Source of the DNA: Actinomycetes bacterium
GTDB lineage: Bacteria > Actinomycetota > Acidimicrobiia > Acidimicrobiales > Palsa-688
Assembly (NCBI GenBank): GCA_021828475.1
Contig: JAJZIY010000003.1
Location: 62,001 to 126,000 of the forward strand
DNA length: 64,000 nucleotides
Direction of reading: 5' to 3'
Numbering within the stretch: the stretch's first letter is position 1; each line of letters begins with the position of its first letter. Made by a program: the position numbers and the translations under genes. This document shows positions 8,811-17,139 of the stretch, in pieces. The notes below the pieces were generated by a model. It saw nothing but the letters and a program-made list of their open reading frames with translations. It was not told the DNA's origin and did not search any database.

Positions 8811-10166
8811 ATGGACTCCCAGAAGGACTACGTGCTCAGGACCGTCGAGGAGCGGGGTATCCGCTTCGTCCAACTGTGGTTCACGGACGTGCTCGGGATC
8901 CCCAAGGCGTTCAGCATCACCCCGGCCGAGCTGGAGAACGCCCTGGACGAGGGGATGACCTTCGACGGGTCCGCCATCGACGGCTTCAGCCGCGTCCAGG
9001 AGAGCGACGTGCTGGCCGTGCCGGACCCCAAGACCTTCCAGCTGCTCCCCTATCTCTCCGGGGAGGCGCCTGTGGCCCGGGTGGTCTGCGACATCTTCAA
9101 CCTGGACGGGACGCCGTTCGAGGGAGACCCCCGCCACGTCCTCAGGCGTTCCCTCGACCAGGCGCGTGACCAGGGCTTCTCGTTCTACGTGGCACCCGAG
9201 CTGGAGTACTTCTACTTCAAGCCGCCGGCCGCCCCCGGCCAGGCGCCCCTGCCCCTGGACGAGGGCTCCTACTTCGAGCTCATGGGCAACAACGCGGCCA
9301 CCACGCTGCGGCGCGAGACGGTGCTCATGCTCGAGGAGATGGGCATCCCCGTCGAGTACAGCCAGCACGAGGACGCCCCGAGCCAGCACGAGATCGACCT
9401 TCGCTACACAGACGCCATGACCATGGCGGACACTGTCATGCTCGTGCGGGTCGTCGTCAAGGAGATGGCGTCGCGCAACGGCATCCTGGCCACGTTCATG
9501 CCCAAGCCGTTCAGCGGGGTCCAGGGATCGGGCATGCACACTCACATGTCCCTGTTCGACGGCGACACGAACGCCTTCTACGACGACTCCGACGAGTACC
9601 ACCTCTCCGCCGTCGGGCGTCAGTTCATTGCAGGCGTCCTGCACCACGCCAGCGAGATCACCGCCATAACCAACCAGTGGGTCAACTCCTACAAGCGCCT
9701 CATCGTCTCCCAGGAGGACCAGCCTCTGATCGAGGCCCCTGTGTACATCTCCTGGGCACAGAACAACCGTTCCGCACTGGTGCGGGTCCCCCCGACCAAG
9801 AAGGGCAAGCGGGACTCCACCCGCCTCGAGTACCGCGCCCCGGACCCCGGGACCAACCCCTACCTGGCCTGGGCCGTCGTCCTCGCCGCCGGTCTGGCCG
9901 GCATCAAGGGCCGCTACGAGCTGCCCCGGGAGGCCTCGGCCAACATCTACAGGATGTCCGCCCAGGAACGCCTCGCCGAGGGGATCAAGCCCCTCCCCGC
10001 CTCCCTGGCCGACGCCCTCGACGCCATGGAGCGCTCCGAGCTGGTGGCCGGAGCGCTCGGTGAGCACGTCTTCGAGTGGTTCCTGCGCAACAAGCGAGCG
10101 GAGTGGGCAGCCTACAAGTCAGAGGTCACACCGTTCGAGCTCCGGCGGTACCTTGCCGCCCTCTGA
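8811..10166 (+). CDS. glnA2: glutamine synthetase family protein, GSI-alpha type
   Basis: 451 residues with an ATG and a GGAGGGG ribosome-binding site. The full GSI fold is visible: FDGSAIDGF near residue 51, [17 protein letters not shown] near 226-245, NRSALVRVP near 320, and [16 protein letters not shown]. Where the divergent GlnA has the adenylylation tyrosine motif, this protein has [11 protein letters not shown] and lacks DLPPEE, so it should not be controlled by GlnE. It is shorter than GlnA by about 25 residues, as in GSI-alpha enzymes. Such second enzymes may make glutamine or act on other amines; the substrate is not certain. It is followed after 58 bp by the GlnR-like regulator, probably in one transcript. 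Confidence 0.9.
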   Translation: MDSQKDYVLRTVEERGIRFVQLWFTDVLGIPKAFSITPAELENALDEGMTFDGSAIDGFSRVQESDVLAVPDPKTFQLLPYLSGEAPVARVVCDIFNLDGTPFEGDPRHVLRRSLDQARDQGFSFYVAPELEYFYFKPPAAPGQAPLPLDEGSYFELMGNNAATTLRRETVLMLEEMGIPVEYSQHEDAPSQHEIDLRYTDAMTMADTVMLVRVVVKEMASRNGILATFMPKPFSGVQGSGMHTHMSLFDGDTNAFYDDSDEYHLSAVGRQFIAGVLHHASEITAITNQWVNSYKRLIVSQEDQPLIEAPVYISWAQNNRSALVRVPPTKKGKRDSTRLEYRAPDPGTNPYLAWAVVLAAGLAGIKGRYELPREASANIYRMSAQERLAEGIKPLPASLADALDAMERSELVAGALGEHVFEWFLRNKRAEWAAYKSEVTPFELRRYLAAL

Positions 10167-10224
10167 CACCCCCCACCCGGCGCCAGCGTTGCCGCCACCG
10201 AGACGAAAGCCGAGGTAGAGCACG

Positions 10225-10905
10225 ATGGAGCCGCTCCTGGTCTTCCCGGTCCGACCCCCGGGGGCCGTCGACCAGGCCCTGTCCCTGGCCAGCTACTCCT
10301 GCAAGGCGGTCGGCTCGATGGCCGAGGTGGAGCAGCACGAGCCCGAGGACGGCTGGTCCGGGGGTGTCGTCTGCGCCGACGAGCAACCGGACGCTGCCTT
10401 CGCCCTCTGCCGGGCATTGCGCAAGCGCGACGTGCCCTTCACCCCACTGCTCCTCGTCCTTCACGTCGACCAGCTCGCTGCCCTCGAGCTGCGCGAGGAC
10501 CTCTTCGACGACTTCTGCGCCATCCCGTGCGACCCTCGCGAGCTCGAGACCCGGCTGTCCCACCTCTTCTGGAGGACGGGGCGCGGCCTGCGGCCCGAGC
10601 TGGTCGAGTACGGGCCGTTGCTCCTCAACCTGGAGACCTACCAGGCCTCCGTCGGGGGCAGGCCGCTGTCTCTCACCTTCATGGAGTACGAGCTGCTCAA
10701 GTTCCTCGCCACCCACCCGGGCAAGGTGTTCACAAGGGAGACGCTGCTGTCGCGGGTCTGGGGTTACGAGTACTACGGGGGGGCCAGGACGGTTGACGTC
10801 CACATCCGCCGCCTGCGGGCCAAGCTCGGGGAGGAGCACGCCAACCTGATCTCGACCGTGCGCTCCGTCGGTTACCGCTTCGGCCAGGGGCGCTGGGGGC
10901 TCTGA
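10225..10905 (+). CDS. glnR: GlnR-like orphan OmpR-family regulator
   Basis: 226 residues. Residues 1-115 are a degenerate receiver. Its acidic pocket and conserved Lys are largely lost, while an Asp remains in VVCADEQ, as in actinobacterial GlnR. Residues about 130-222 are a winged-helix OmpR/PhoB DNA-binding domain (LTFMEYELLKFLATHPGKVF, VWGYEYYGG, RTVDVHIRRLRAKLG, VRSVGYRF). GlnR in actinomycetes controls glutamine synthetase, ammonium transport and other nitrogen genes without a cognate kinase. The position directly behind one glutamine synthetase and near another strongly supports that role. No histidine kinase gene is nearby. The symbol is given by family and context, not by a search. 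Confidence 0.8.
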   Translation: MEPLLVFPVRPPGAVDQALSLASYSCKAVGSMAEVEQHEPEDGWSGGVVCADEQPDAAFALCRALRKRDVPFTPLLLVLHVDQLAALELREDLFDDFCAIPCDPRELETRLSHLFWRTGRGLRPELVEYGPLLLNLETYQASVGGRPLSLTFMEYELLKFLATHPGKVFTRETLLSRVWGYEYYGGARTVDVHIRRLRAKLGEEHANLISTVRSVGYRFGQGRWGL

Positions 10906-10944
10906 GCTCGGGGGCAGGGCGGTGGCTGCGGACGCCGCACCAGC

Positions 10945-11310
10945 TCAGGCGGTCGGGGTGACCGGCCGGTAGGCCCAGGCCTCGACCTCCACACGGGCAC
11001 CGAGGGGCAGTCCCGCCACCGCCACAGCGGAGCGAGCCGGCCTGTGGTCACCGAACGCCTCCACGTAGGCGCCGTTCATCTCCGCGTAGTCGGCGATGTC
11101 CGCCATGAACACGGTCGTCTTGACGACGTCCGAAGGCGCTGCGCCCTCATCGGAGAGCCGGGCGAAGAGGTTGGCGAGGGCCTGGGCCAGCTGCTCGGCC
11201 ACCCCCCCGTCAACGAGCCGGCCACCGGACAGCCCGAGCTGGCCCGAGACGACCAACCAATCGCCCGCCCGCACCACGGGTGTGTACGGGCCGACAGCGG
11301 GCGCGCTCAA
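10945..11310 (-). CDS. RidA/YjgF family enamine/imine deaminase
   Basis: About 121 residues if translation starts at TTG 11310, with GAGG seven bases upstream. An in-frame extension upstream runs into the Fe-S carrier gene and has no better start. The RidA core is complete: VGPYTPVVRAGDWLVVSGQ near the N-terminus, then VVKTTVFMADI, the PARSAVAV stretch containing the key Arg, and VEVEAWA with the catalytic-site Glu. RidA proteins hydrolyse reactive 2-aminoacrylate and related enamines formed by PLP enzymes. It is convergent with the GlnR-like gene and lies just downstream of the Fe-S carrier gene on the same strand. Confidence 0.85.
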   Translation of the reverse strand: MSAPAVGPYTPVVRAGDWLVVSGQLGLSGGRLVDGGVAEQLAQALANLFARLSDEGAAPSDVVKTTVFMADIADYAEMNGAYVEAFGDHRPARSAVAVAGLPLGARVEVEAWAYRPVTPTA

Positions 11311-11347
11311 GAGCGCCTCGGCACCCGGCCGCGCACGGCTCGACCGG

Positions 11348-11695
11348 CTAGCTGAAGGACTGGCCGCAGCCGCAGGTGCGGGTGGCGTTGGGGTTGTCGA
11401 TGGAGAACCCTGCGCCCTGGAGGCCGTCCTTGTAGTCGAGGGTGGCGCCCACCAGCAGCGCGGCGCTCGCGGGGTCGACGACGACCTTGACACCGTCGGT
11501 GGTCGACTCAACGTCGTCGTCGACCAGCTCACTGTCGAAGAACATCTCGTACGAGTAGCCCGAGCACCCTCCGGGGCGCACGGCCACCCGCAGGAAGAGC
11601 TCGGAGCTGCCCTCCTGCTCGAGCAGCTCGGTCACCTTGGCGGCAGCCGCCGCAGTCAGGACCAGGGTCGTACCGGTAGTGGAAATGGTGCTCAC
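11348..11695 (-). CDS. A-type iron-sulfur carrier protein (HesB/IscA/ErpA family)
   Basis: 115 residues. GTG 11695 is chosen because AGGAGG lies at the ideal distance; an ATG upstream lacks one. The family fold is clear: LVLTAAAAAKVTELL, RVAVRPGGCSGYSYEM with the first Cys, and the C-terminal TCGCGQSFS with the paired Cys. These three cysteines bind an Fe-S cluster for transfer to apoproteins. It is divergent from the Mrp/ApbC ATPase, which also handles Fe-S clusters, so the pair is a small Fe-S maturation unit. The RidA gene follows on the same strand after 37 bp. Confidence 0.93.
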   Translation of the reverse strand: MSTISTTGTTLVLTAAAAAKVTELLEQEGSSELFLRVAVRPGGCSGYSYEMFFDSELVDDDVESTTDGVKVVVDPASAALLVGATLDYKDGLQGAGFSIDNPNATRTCGCGQSFS

Positions 11696-11818
11696 GACGC
11701 CTCCTGTGCGCACTCGTGTTGAGCTCATGGTACAGGGTTCGGCGCACCTAGCGACCCGACGGCAGCGTCCCGGCGCCTCGCCTGACGGGCCTGGCAAGCT
11801 CACCCGTACGATGGGGCT

Positions 11819-13117
11819 GTGCCCGACGCCGTCTCCCCTGCGCCCCACCAGCCCGAGGTCGGGGGTGGCCCGGAGCTGGGCGGGCCTGGTCCGCTCGACG
11901 CCGGGGACGCCTCCGACGGGGCGGGCACCGGCGGGGGCACCGAGGAGGCGGTCCGTAGGGCGTTGAGCGGGGTGGTCGACCCGGAGCTGGGCGACAACAT
12001 CGTCGACCTGGGCATGGTCGACTCCGTCGAGCTGGGCCCGGAGGGGCACCTCGTTGTGCGGGTCGCCCTCACCACCGCCGCCTGCCCGTTGCGTGCGCAG
12101 ATCAGGGACCAGGTCGTAGCCCGCGCCGGCTCGCTTCCGGGGGTCACCAGCGTCAGGGTCGACACGACCGAGATGCGCGCTGAGCAGAAGGCGGCGGTGA
12201 TGGCCCGCGCCCGCTGGAAGGCCAGCCAGTCCCCGCCCCCCACGACAGTGCCCGCCCGGGCGCGGGTGCTGCTCGTGTCGTCGGGCAAGGGGGGCGTGGG
12301 CAAGTCGTCGGTCTCGGTCAACCTGGCCACCGCCCTCGCCGTCAGGGGGCATCAGGTCGGCGTCCTCGACGCCGACATCGCCGGCTTCTCGGTGCCGCGC
12401 ATGCTCGGGCTCTCAGGCCAGCTCGAGGCTGGCCCCGACCCGCACCACCCCGGGCGAAAGCTGATCCTCCCCCTGGTCAAGCAGGTCGGTACCGGCCAGC
12501 TGAGAGTTGTCTCCATGGGCTTCCTGGCCGGTGAGGACGACGCCCTCATGTGGCGCGGGCTCATGCTCAACCGCGCCGTCCAGCACTTCCTCGAGGAAGT
12601 CGCCTGGGGCGACCTCGACTACCTCGTCGTCGACATGCCCCCGGGCACGGGCGACGTGCAGATGGGCCTCGCCCGCATGCTGCCCAGCTCGGACGTGGTC
12701 ATTGTCACCACCCCTGCCCACGCCGCCCAGAAGGTCGCAGCCAGGGCCGCCACAATGGCGCGCAAGAGCTACATGCGGATCCTCGGTGTGGTCGAGAACA
12801 TGAGCTCGTTCGTCTGTGACCACGGGGAGCACTACGAGCTCTTCGGCAGCGGAGGAGGCCGGCGCCTGGCGGAGGAGATCGGCGTCCCCCTTCTGGCCAG
12901 CATCCCCCTGCAACGGGCCGTCTCACAGGGAGGCGACACGGGCGAACCGGCGTGCCTGGACGAGTCGTCCCCTGCCGGGCAAGCCTTCTCCTCGCTGGCC
13001 GCCACTGTGGCGGTGCTCTGCCCGCCGGTACAGATGGCTGCGTGCTCCGCACGCCTGTTCGAGACCATGGACCAGCTGAGGCCGCCTCCCGCCCGGTCGG
13101 CGGCCACCGCTTCCTGA
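11819..13117 (+). CDS. mrp: Mrp/ApbC family Fe-S cluster carrier ATPase
   Basis: 432 residues from GTG 11819. The first 40 residues are Gly/Pro-rich and poorly conserved. Residues about 42-118 form a MIP18/DUF59 domain (VVDPELGDNIVDLGMV). Residues 150-405 form a ParA/MinD-type P-loop NTPase with SSGKGGVGKSS (154-164), VLDADIAGFSVP and VVDMPPGTGDVQ. The protein family carries or assembles Fe-S clusters on a dimer interface. The usual CxxC of Mrp proteins appears here as CDHG, so the second cysteine is missing, as in other actinobacterial members that lack one or both. It is divergent from the A-type carrier gene, supporting a joint role. Confidence 0.92.
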   Translation: MPDAVSPAPHQPEVGGGPELGGPGPLDAGDASDGAGTGGGTEEAVRRALSGVVDPELGDNIVDLGMVDSVELGPEGHLVVRVALTTAACPLRAQIRDQVVARAGSLPGVTSVRVDTTEMRAEQKAAVMARARWKASQSPPPTTVPARARVLLVSSGKGGVGKSSVSVNLATALAVRGHQVGVLDADIAGFSVPRMLGLSGQLEAGPDPHHPGRKLILPLVKQVGTGQLRVVSMGFLAGEDDALMWRGLMLNRAVQHFLEEVAWGDLDYLVVDMPPGTGDVQMGLARMLPSSDVVIVTTPAHAAQKVAARAATMARKSYMRILGVVENMSSFVCDHGEHYELFGSGGGRRLAEEIGVPLLASIPLQRAVSQGGDTGEPACLDESSPAGQAFSSLAATVAVLCPPVQMAACSARLFETMDQLRPPPARSAATAS

Positions 13118-13368
13118 GGGATGAGGGTCGCGCCTCGGGCCTGTTTTGCAAGCTCGTTAGCGCTCTGCGCGCGGGCGCCACGCCTTGCCGCGGTACCGGC
13201 CCAACGCGTTCGCCCAACACGTGCGCTAGCCGCCCGGCTCGTGCAATTGTTGGCCCCAAGCTCCTCAGCGCACGGGCCCAGCCATCCGCCCCATTGGCTA
13301 GGCGCAGGCACAGAGGGGTGCCAGCAGATCCCGACCCGACGACATGCGAACGAAGAGGAGCACGAGGC

Positions 13369-13773
13369 GTGAACCCAAGCCATCCTCAGCAAAGGTCGGA
13401 CATCTCCGTTGTCCAGTTGGCCGAAGCATTGGTCCAAGGGGATGTCCTCATCGCTCTCCAGGAGCGCGGGGAGCCTGCCCCGGCCTGGGGCTACCTCAAC
13501 CTCCTCGCCCACAGCGACCGGGCCTCGCTTCGTCGCGTGCGGGAGTTCAACCAATCCCGCCGGCCGCTGTCAGGCTGGGGCACCGTCGTGTTCGACCTGA
13601 TCGTGGACATCCTGGACTCGGCGCCTCGTGACGAGGACCTCGAGCTTCTCCAGCGCAAGGCCCTGGTGCCCCTCGAGCTCGAGATCTGGGACGGGAGCAA
13701 AACCCTCTCGTCGCCCCAGGACCTCGACATCCTGGTACGGAGCGCCCTGTACCGCTACATGGGCCAGCTCTGA
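13369..13773 (+). CDS. small protein of unknown function
   Basis: 134 residues from GTG 13369, with AGAGGAG upstream. It has no signal peptide, membrane segment or recognisable motif. The composition is that of a soluble, partly helical acidic protein (ISVVQLAEALVQGDVLIALQ, then SLRRVREFNQS, then DLIVDILDSAPRDEDLELLQ). The C-terminal LDILVRSALYRYMGQL looks amphipathic. Codon use resembles its neighbours, which supports a real gene. It lies 250 bp after mrp and 104 bp before modA on the same strand. The 250 bp before it shows no gene. Confidence 0.65.
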   Translation: MNPSHPQQRSDISVVQLAEALVQGDVLIALQERGEPAPAWGYLNLLAHSDRASLRRVREFNQSRRPLSGWGTVVFDLIVDILDSAPRDEDLELLQRKALVPLELEIWDGSKTLSSPQDLDILVRSALYRYMGQL

Positions 13774-13865
13774 CAAGCGCCGGCTAGCCGCCGCAGGCGC
13801 TGCAGGCTCCCGCAGTTGCGGCAGCTAGCCCGGCTGTAGCCCGAACCTGCGGCCTCAGCCGCTCC

Positions 13866-13871
13866 TATACT
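13866..13871 (+). promoter_or_regulatory. -10 element of modA, probable leaderless start
   Basis: TATACT ends six bases before the GTG start of modA, so transcription should begin at or next to the start codon and the mRNA would be leaderless. No Shine-Dalgarno sequence is present. A -35 element is not evident. Confidence 0.5.
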
Positions 13872-13877
13872 GCTCAG

Positions 13878-14774
13878 GTGCCCGGCACCACCGCTGTCCG
13901 TCGTGCCCGCCGTGCGGCGTGGTCCATGCCACTCGCCGCACCCCTTGCCCTCCTGGTCGCGGCGTGCGGCCAGGTCCCACCGGCGAGCGGCAGCTCGGCC
14001 GCCGGCACGTCGATGGCGCAAGCGTCTCCCAACCGGGTGGCGGCCCACCGGACGACGGCGGTCGACGTCCTCTACGCCGGGTCCTTGACGACCATCATGG
14101 AGGACCAGGTCGGCCCGGCTTTCGACAAAGCAACGGGCGACACGTTCGTGGGCTTCGCCGGAGGCTCCAAGGGCCTGGCCACCGACATCAAGGGCGGGCT
14201 GAGGCAGGCAGACGTGTTCGTCAGCGCCAGCCCGGCAGTCGACAGGTCGCTCGAGGGCCGGGCCAACGGCAACTGGGTGAACGGGTACACGGACCTCGGT
14301 ACCTCCCCCCTGGTCATCGGCTACAACCCCTCCACGAGGTTTGCCGGGGCGCTGAGGAGAGGCCCGTGGTACAGGGTCGTGGCGGAGCCGGGCTTCGCCC
14401 TCGGCCGCACCGACCCGGCCGTGGACCCCAAGGGCCAGCTCGCCGTCGACGCGCTCGATGCCGCCGCCGCCCTGTACCGCGAGCCCGTGCTCAGGGCCGA
14501 CGCCACCACCACCAGGGATGTCTTCCCCGAGGAGTCCCTGGTCGGACGGCTCCAATCCGGCCAACTCGACGCCGGCTTCTTCTACACGGTCGAAGCCAGC
14601 GCCGCCCACTTTCCCTACGTCGGCCTTCCCGGCTTCCACTACGCAGCCACGTACACGGTGGCGAGGGTCAACCGGGCTCCGCACCCGGCCGCGGCAACCG
14701 CCTTCCTGTCCTTCCTGCACAGCCGGACCGGCACCCGTCTCCTCACCGGCGACGGCCTCACCGTGAAGGGCTGA
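13878..14774 (+). CDS. modA: molybdate/tungstate ABC transporter substrate-binding lipoprotein
   Basis: 298 residues. A basic start and hydrophobic core lead to the lipobox LLVAAC, with Cys30 as the lipidated residue. The mature protein has the ModA/WtpA layout: VDVLYAGSLTTIMEDQVGPAF, then GGSKGLATDIKGG, then QADVFVSASPAVD. After those come LVIGYNP, a C-terminal lobe with DAGFFYTVEA, and AFLSFLHSRTG before the end. It captures molybdate or tungstate oxyanions outside the membrane. Start GTG 13878 is supported by the lipoprotein signal and by a -10 element positioned for a leaderless message. The permease-ATPase fusion follows on the same strand, confirming the role. Confidence 0.9.
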   Translation: MPGTTAVRRARRAAWSMPLAAPLALLVAACGQVPPASGSSAAGTSMAQASPNRVAAHRTTAVDVLYAGSLTTIMEDQVGPAFDKATGDTFVGFAGGSKGLATDIKGGLRQADVFVSASPAVDRSLEGRANGNWVNGYTDLGTSPLVIGYNPSTRFAGALRRGPWYRVVAEPGFALGRTDPAVDPKGQLAVDALDAAAALYREPVLRADATTTRDVFPEESLVGRLQSGQLDAGFFYTVEASAAHFPYVGLPGFHYAATYTVARVNRAPHPAAATAFLSFLHSRTGTRLLTGDGLTVKG

Positions 14775-14850
14775 GGCCGCGCTCGCCGTAAGAGGCAGGT
14801 TCGCACGGGCAGCCCTACGGTGGCCGGCGGCGCTCCTGCTGGCCTACCTC

Positions 14851-16755
14851 GTGGTGCCGGTGGCAGTCTTCCTGGCCCACAGCGCCGCCCACCCGACCGG
14901 CTTCGGCCTACCCGGCCTGTGGGGCGCGCTCGGAGTGTCGGCCGAGGCGGCCACCATCTCCACCGGCTGCCTGGGCCTGCTCGGAGTGCCCCTCGCCTAC
15001 CTCCTGGCGCACCATCGGGGCCGCCTCGCCAAGGCGGCGGGCCTGCTCGTCCAGCTTCCCATGGCCCTGCCCCCACTGATGAGCGGCGTGGTGCTGCTCT
15101 ACGTCTTCGGCCCCGACACGGCGCTCGGGCGCCTGGCGGGCGGGCGTTTCACAGAGTCGCTGCTGGGGGTGGTACTGGCCCAGAGCTTCGTGTCGGCGCC
15201 CTTCGTCGTGGTCGCGGCCAGATCGGCGTTCGCCACGGTCGACCCGGCCCTGGAGGACATGGCCGCCACCGCCGGGATGGGCCCGTTGGGCAGGTTCACC
15301 CTCGTGGCGGTACCCGTCGCCGGTCCAGGGATCCGTGCCGGGCTCGTGCTCGGCTGGTTGCGGGCGTTCGGAGAGTACGGCGCGACCGTCATGCTCGCCT
15401 ACCACCCCTACTCGCTGCCGGTGTTCACCTACGTCCAGTTCTCGGCTGTGGGCCTGCCCGCCACCCAAGCGCCCGCCCTGCTGAGCCTGGCCCTGGCCAC
15501 CGCCGTCGTCCTGGTGGCGCGCGTCCCGCTCGCCCGCGGCCGCCGGGCCCTGCAGCTGGCGCTGACCGAGCGCCGGAGGGAGCAGCCACCGAACCGCACC
15601 CGGAGGCCCACCAACACCCAGGACGGCCCGGCGGGCCGCCCCGCACAGGGCCGCGGTGCCGGCGGGGCGTCGCCGGCGCGCCCGGGGCACTGGCTCGCCA
15701 CCCGGGCGACGCCCCCGGGACCGGCCCGGAGCCCCGTGCCGGTGTCGCTGCGGCTGTCCGTCCGCACCGGTCGGTTCCACCTGGAGGTCTCCCATCGGGC
15801 CGGCAGTCACCGCCTGGCCGTCGTGGGGCCGTCCGGGGCGGGCAAGTCGCTGACACTGCGCGCCCTGGCAGGCCTGCTGCCGGGTGACGTCACCTTCGGG
15901 ACCGAGCCCGTCGGGCACCTGCCCCCCGAACAACGTGGCGTCGGCTACGTGCCCCAGGGCCAGGCGCTACTGCCCCACCTGGACGCGTGGCACAACGTCG
16001 TGCTCGGGCCTCGGGCCTGCGAGGAGGACGCTCTGTACTGGATGGACGCACTGGAGATCGCCGAGCTGGCCGGCCGGCTCCCGCACCAGATGTCCGGCGG
16101 CCAACGCCAGCGAGTCGCTCTGGCCAGGGCCTTTGCCTGCCGCCCGCGGCTACTGCTGCTCGACGAGCCCTTCACCGGCCTGGACGCTCCGGCCCGCACC
16201 GCCCTGCTGCACCGGCTGCGGGAGCTGCAACTGCGAGCCGGCTCGTCCAGCGTCCTTGTCAGCCACGACTTTCGCGAGGCGGCCCTCCTGGCGGACGAGG
16301 TCGTCGTGCTGTCCAACGGAAGGGTGTTGCAGGCCGGGCGCACGGGGGAGGTTGCCAGGGCACCGGCGTCGCCGGAGGTCGCCGGTCTGCTGGGGTGGCG
16401 CAACATCCTGCCCGGCACCGTTGACGGACCTGCGGTCGTCGCCGCCGGTGGAGCGCGGCTGGCCACGGGGCGCCACGGCCTGGCCACCGGCCGCCGGGTG
16501 GAGTGGGCGGTGCAGCCCAGCCGGGTCCGGTTGCTCGGCTCGCAGCAACCAGGAGCCGTGCCCGGACGCCTGGCGGACACCGCCGACCTCGGCAACCACG
16601 TCCTGTGCCTGGTGGAGCTGGGCCCGGGCCTCGTGGTGGAGGTGGACATCGGCGCTGGCGAGGCCGTGCCCGGACGGGGTGCCGACTGTTGGGCCTACGC
16701 CCCGCCCGACGCCTTCACGGTGTGGGAGGCCCGCCCGCAGGTAGCTCGACGGTGA
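14851..16755 (+). CDS. modBC: molybdate ABC transporter permease-ATPase fusion (ModB-ModC)
   Basis: 634 residues from GTG 14851. Residues 1-230 are the ModB permease: about five membrane helices with the EAA-type loop EDMAATAGMGPLGRFTLVAVP at 135-155. A Pro/Arg/Gly-rich linker (about 240-295) joins it to a ModC ATPase. The ATPase has Walker A GPSGAGKS (326-333), the Q-loop in YVPQGQALLP, signature MSGGQRQR (413-420), Walker B LLLLDEP and switch LVSHDF. The last 110 residues resemble a TOBE-like regulatory tail. Oddity: the in-frame sequence upstream to 14767 encodes the first half of the first helix, yet contains no ATG, GTG or TTG, so the real start may be a rarer codon. It overlaps the convergent HTH-TOBE gene by 41 bp. 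Confidence 0.88.
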   Translation: MVPVAVFLAHSAAHPTGFGLPGLWGALGVSAEAATISTGCLGLLGVPLAYLLAHHRGRLAKAAGLLVQLPMALPPLMSGVVLLYVFGPDTALGRLAGGRFTESLLGVVLAQSFVSAPFVVVAARSAFATVDPALEDMAATAGMGPLGRFTLVAVPVAGPGIRAGLVLGWLRAFGEYGATVMLAYHPYSLPVFTYVQFSAVGLPATQAPALLSLALATAVVLVARVPLARGRRALQLALTERRREQPPNRTRRPTNTQDGPAGRPAQGRGAGGASPARPGHWLATRATPPGPARSPVPVSLRLSVRTGRFHLEVSHRAGSHRLAVVGPSGAGKSLTLRALAGLLPGDVTFGTEPVGHLPPEQRGVGYVPQGQALLPHLDAWHNVVLGPRACEEDALYWMDALEIAELAGRLPHQMSGGQRQRVALARAFACRPRLLLLDEPFTGLDAPARTALLHRLRELQLRAGSSSVLVSHDFREAALLADEVVVLSNGRVLQAGRTGEVARAPASPEVAGLLGWRNILPGTVDGPAVVAAGGARLATGRHGLATGRRVEWAVQPSRVRLLGSQQPGAVPGRLADTADLGNHVLCLVELGPGLVVEVDIGAGEAVPGRGADCWAYAPPDAFTVWEARPQVARR

Positions 16756-17134
16756 CGTTGGTCGCCTTGACCGAGGCTACGGCGCTCGTGCCCGGGGCCA
16801 GCCCCAGCTCGTCGGCCGCCTCCCGGCTCATGAGCGAGACCAGCCGGTACGGGCCGGCCTGCATCTCCACCTGAGCCATGACTGCGTCCTTCACCACCCT
16901 GGTGACGATCCCGGGGAAGCGGTTGCGGGCGGAGTGAGCCGCCGTCGGCCCCACCTCGGCCATGTTGCGGCCGAGCTCCCGGGCCGCCCGGGCCAGCGCT
17001 TCGCCGTCGACCAGCCAGCGCCCGGCAGCGTCCCGGGAGGCAACCAGGCGGCCCGTGTCGGCCCAGCGGCGCACGGTGTCGTCGCTGACACCCAGCAGCT
17101 GGGCCGCCTCCGCCACCCTGAAGGTCGTCGCCAC
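16715..17134 (-). CDS. HTH-TOBE protein, probable molybdate-responsive regulator
   Basis: 139 residues from GTG 17134. Residues 5-50 are an excisionase/MerR-type helix-turn-helix (FRVAEAAQLLGVSDDTVRRW) followed by a short linker. Residues 70-135 form a single TOBE/Mop domain (GIVTRVVKDAVMAQVEMQAG, LVSLMSREAADELGLAPG, VASVKATNVTVELP), a fold that binds molybdate. The combination suggests a DNA-binding protein that senses molybdate, and it sits convergent with and overlapping the ModBC gene. It starts five bases after the pgi stop, so pgi and this gene are co-transcribed. A pure Mo-storage role is possible but the HTH argues against it. Confidence 0.85.
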   Translation of the reverse strand: MATTFRVAEAAQLLGVSDDTVRRWADTGRLVASRDAAGRWLVDGEALARAARELGRNMAEVGPTAAHSARNRFPGIVTRVVKDAVMAQVEMQAGPYRLVSLMSREAADELGLAPGTSAVASVKATNVTVELPAGGPPTP

Positions 17135-17139
17135 GGGCC

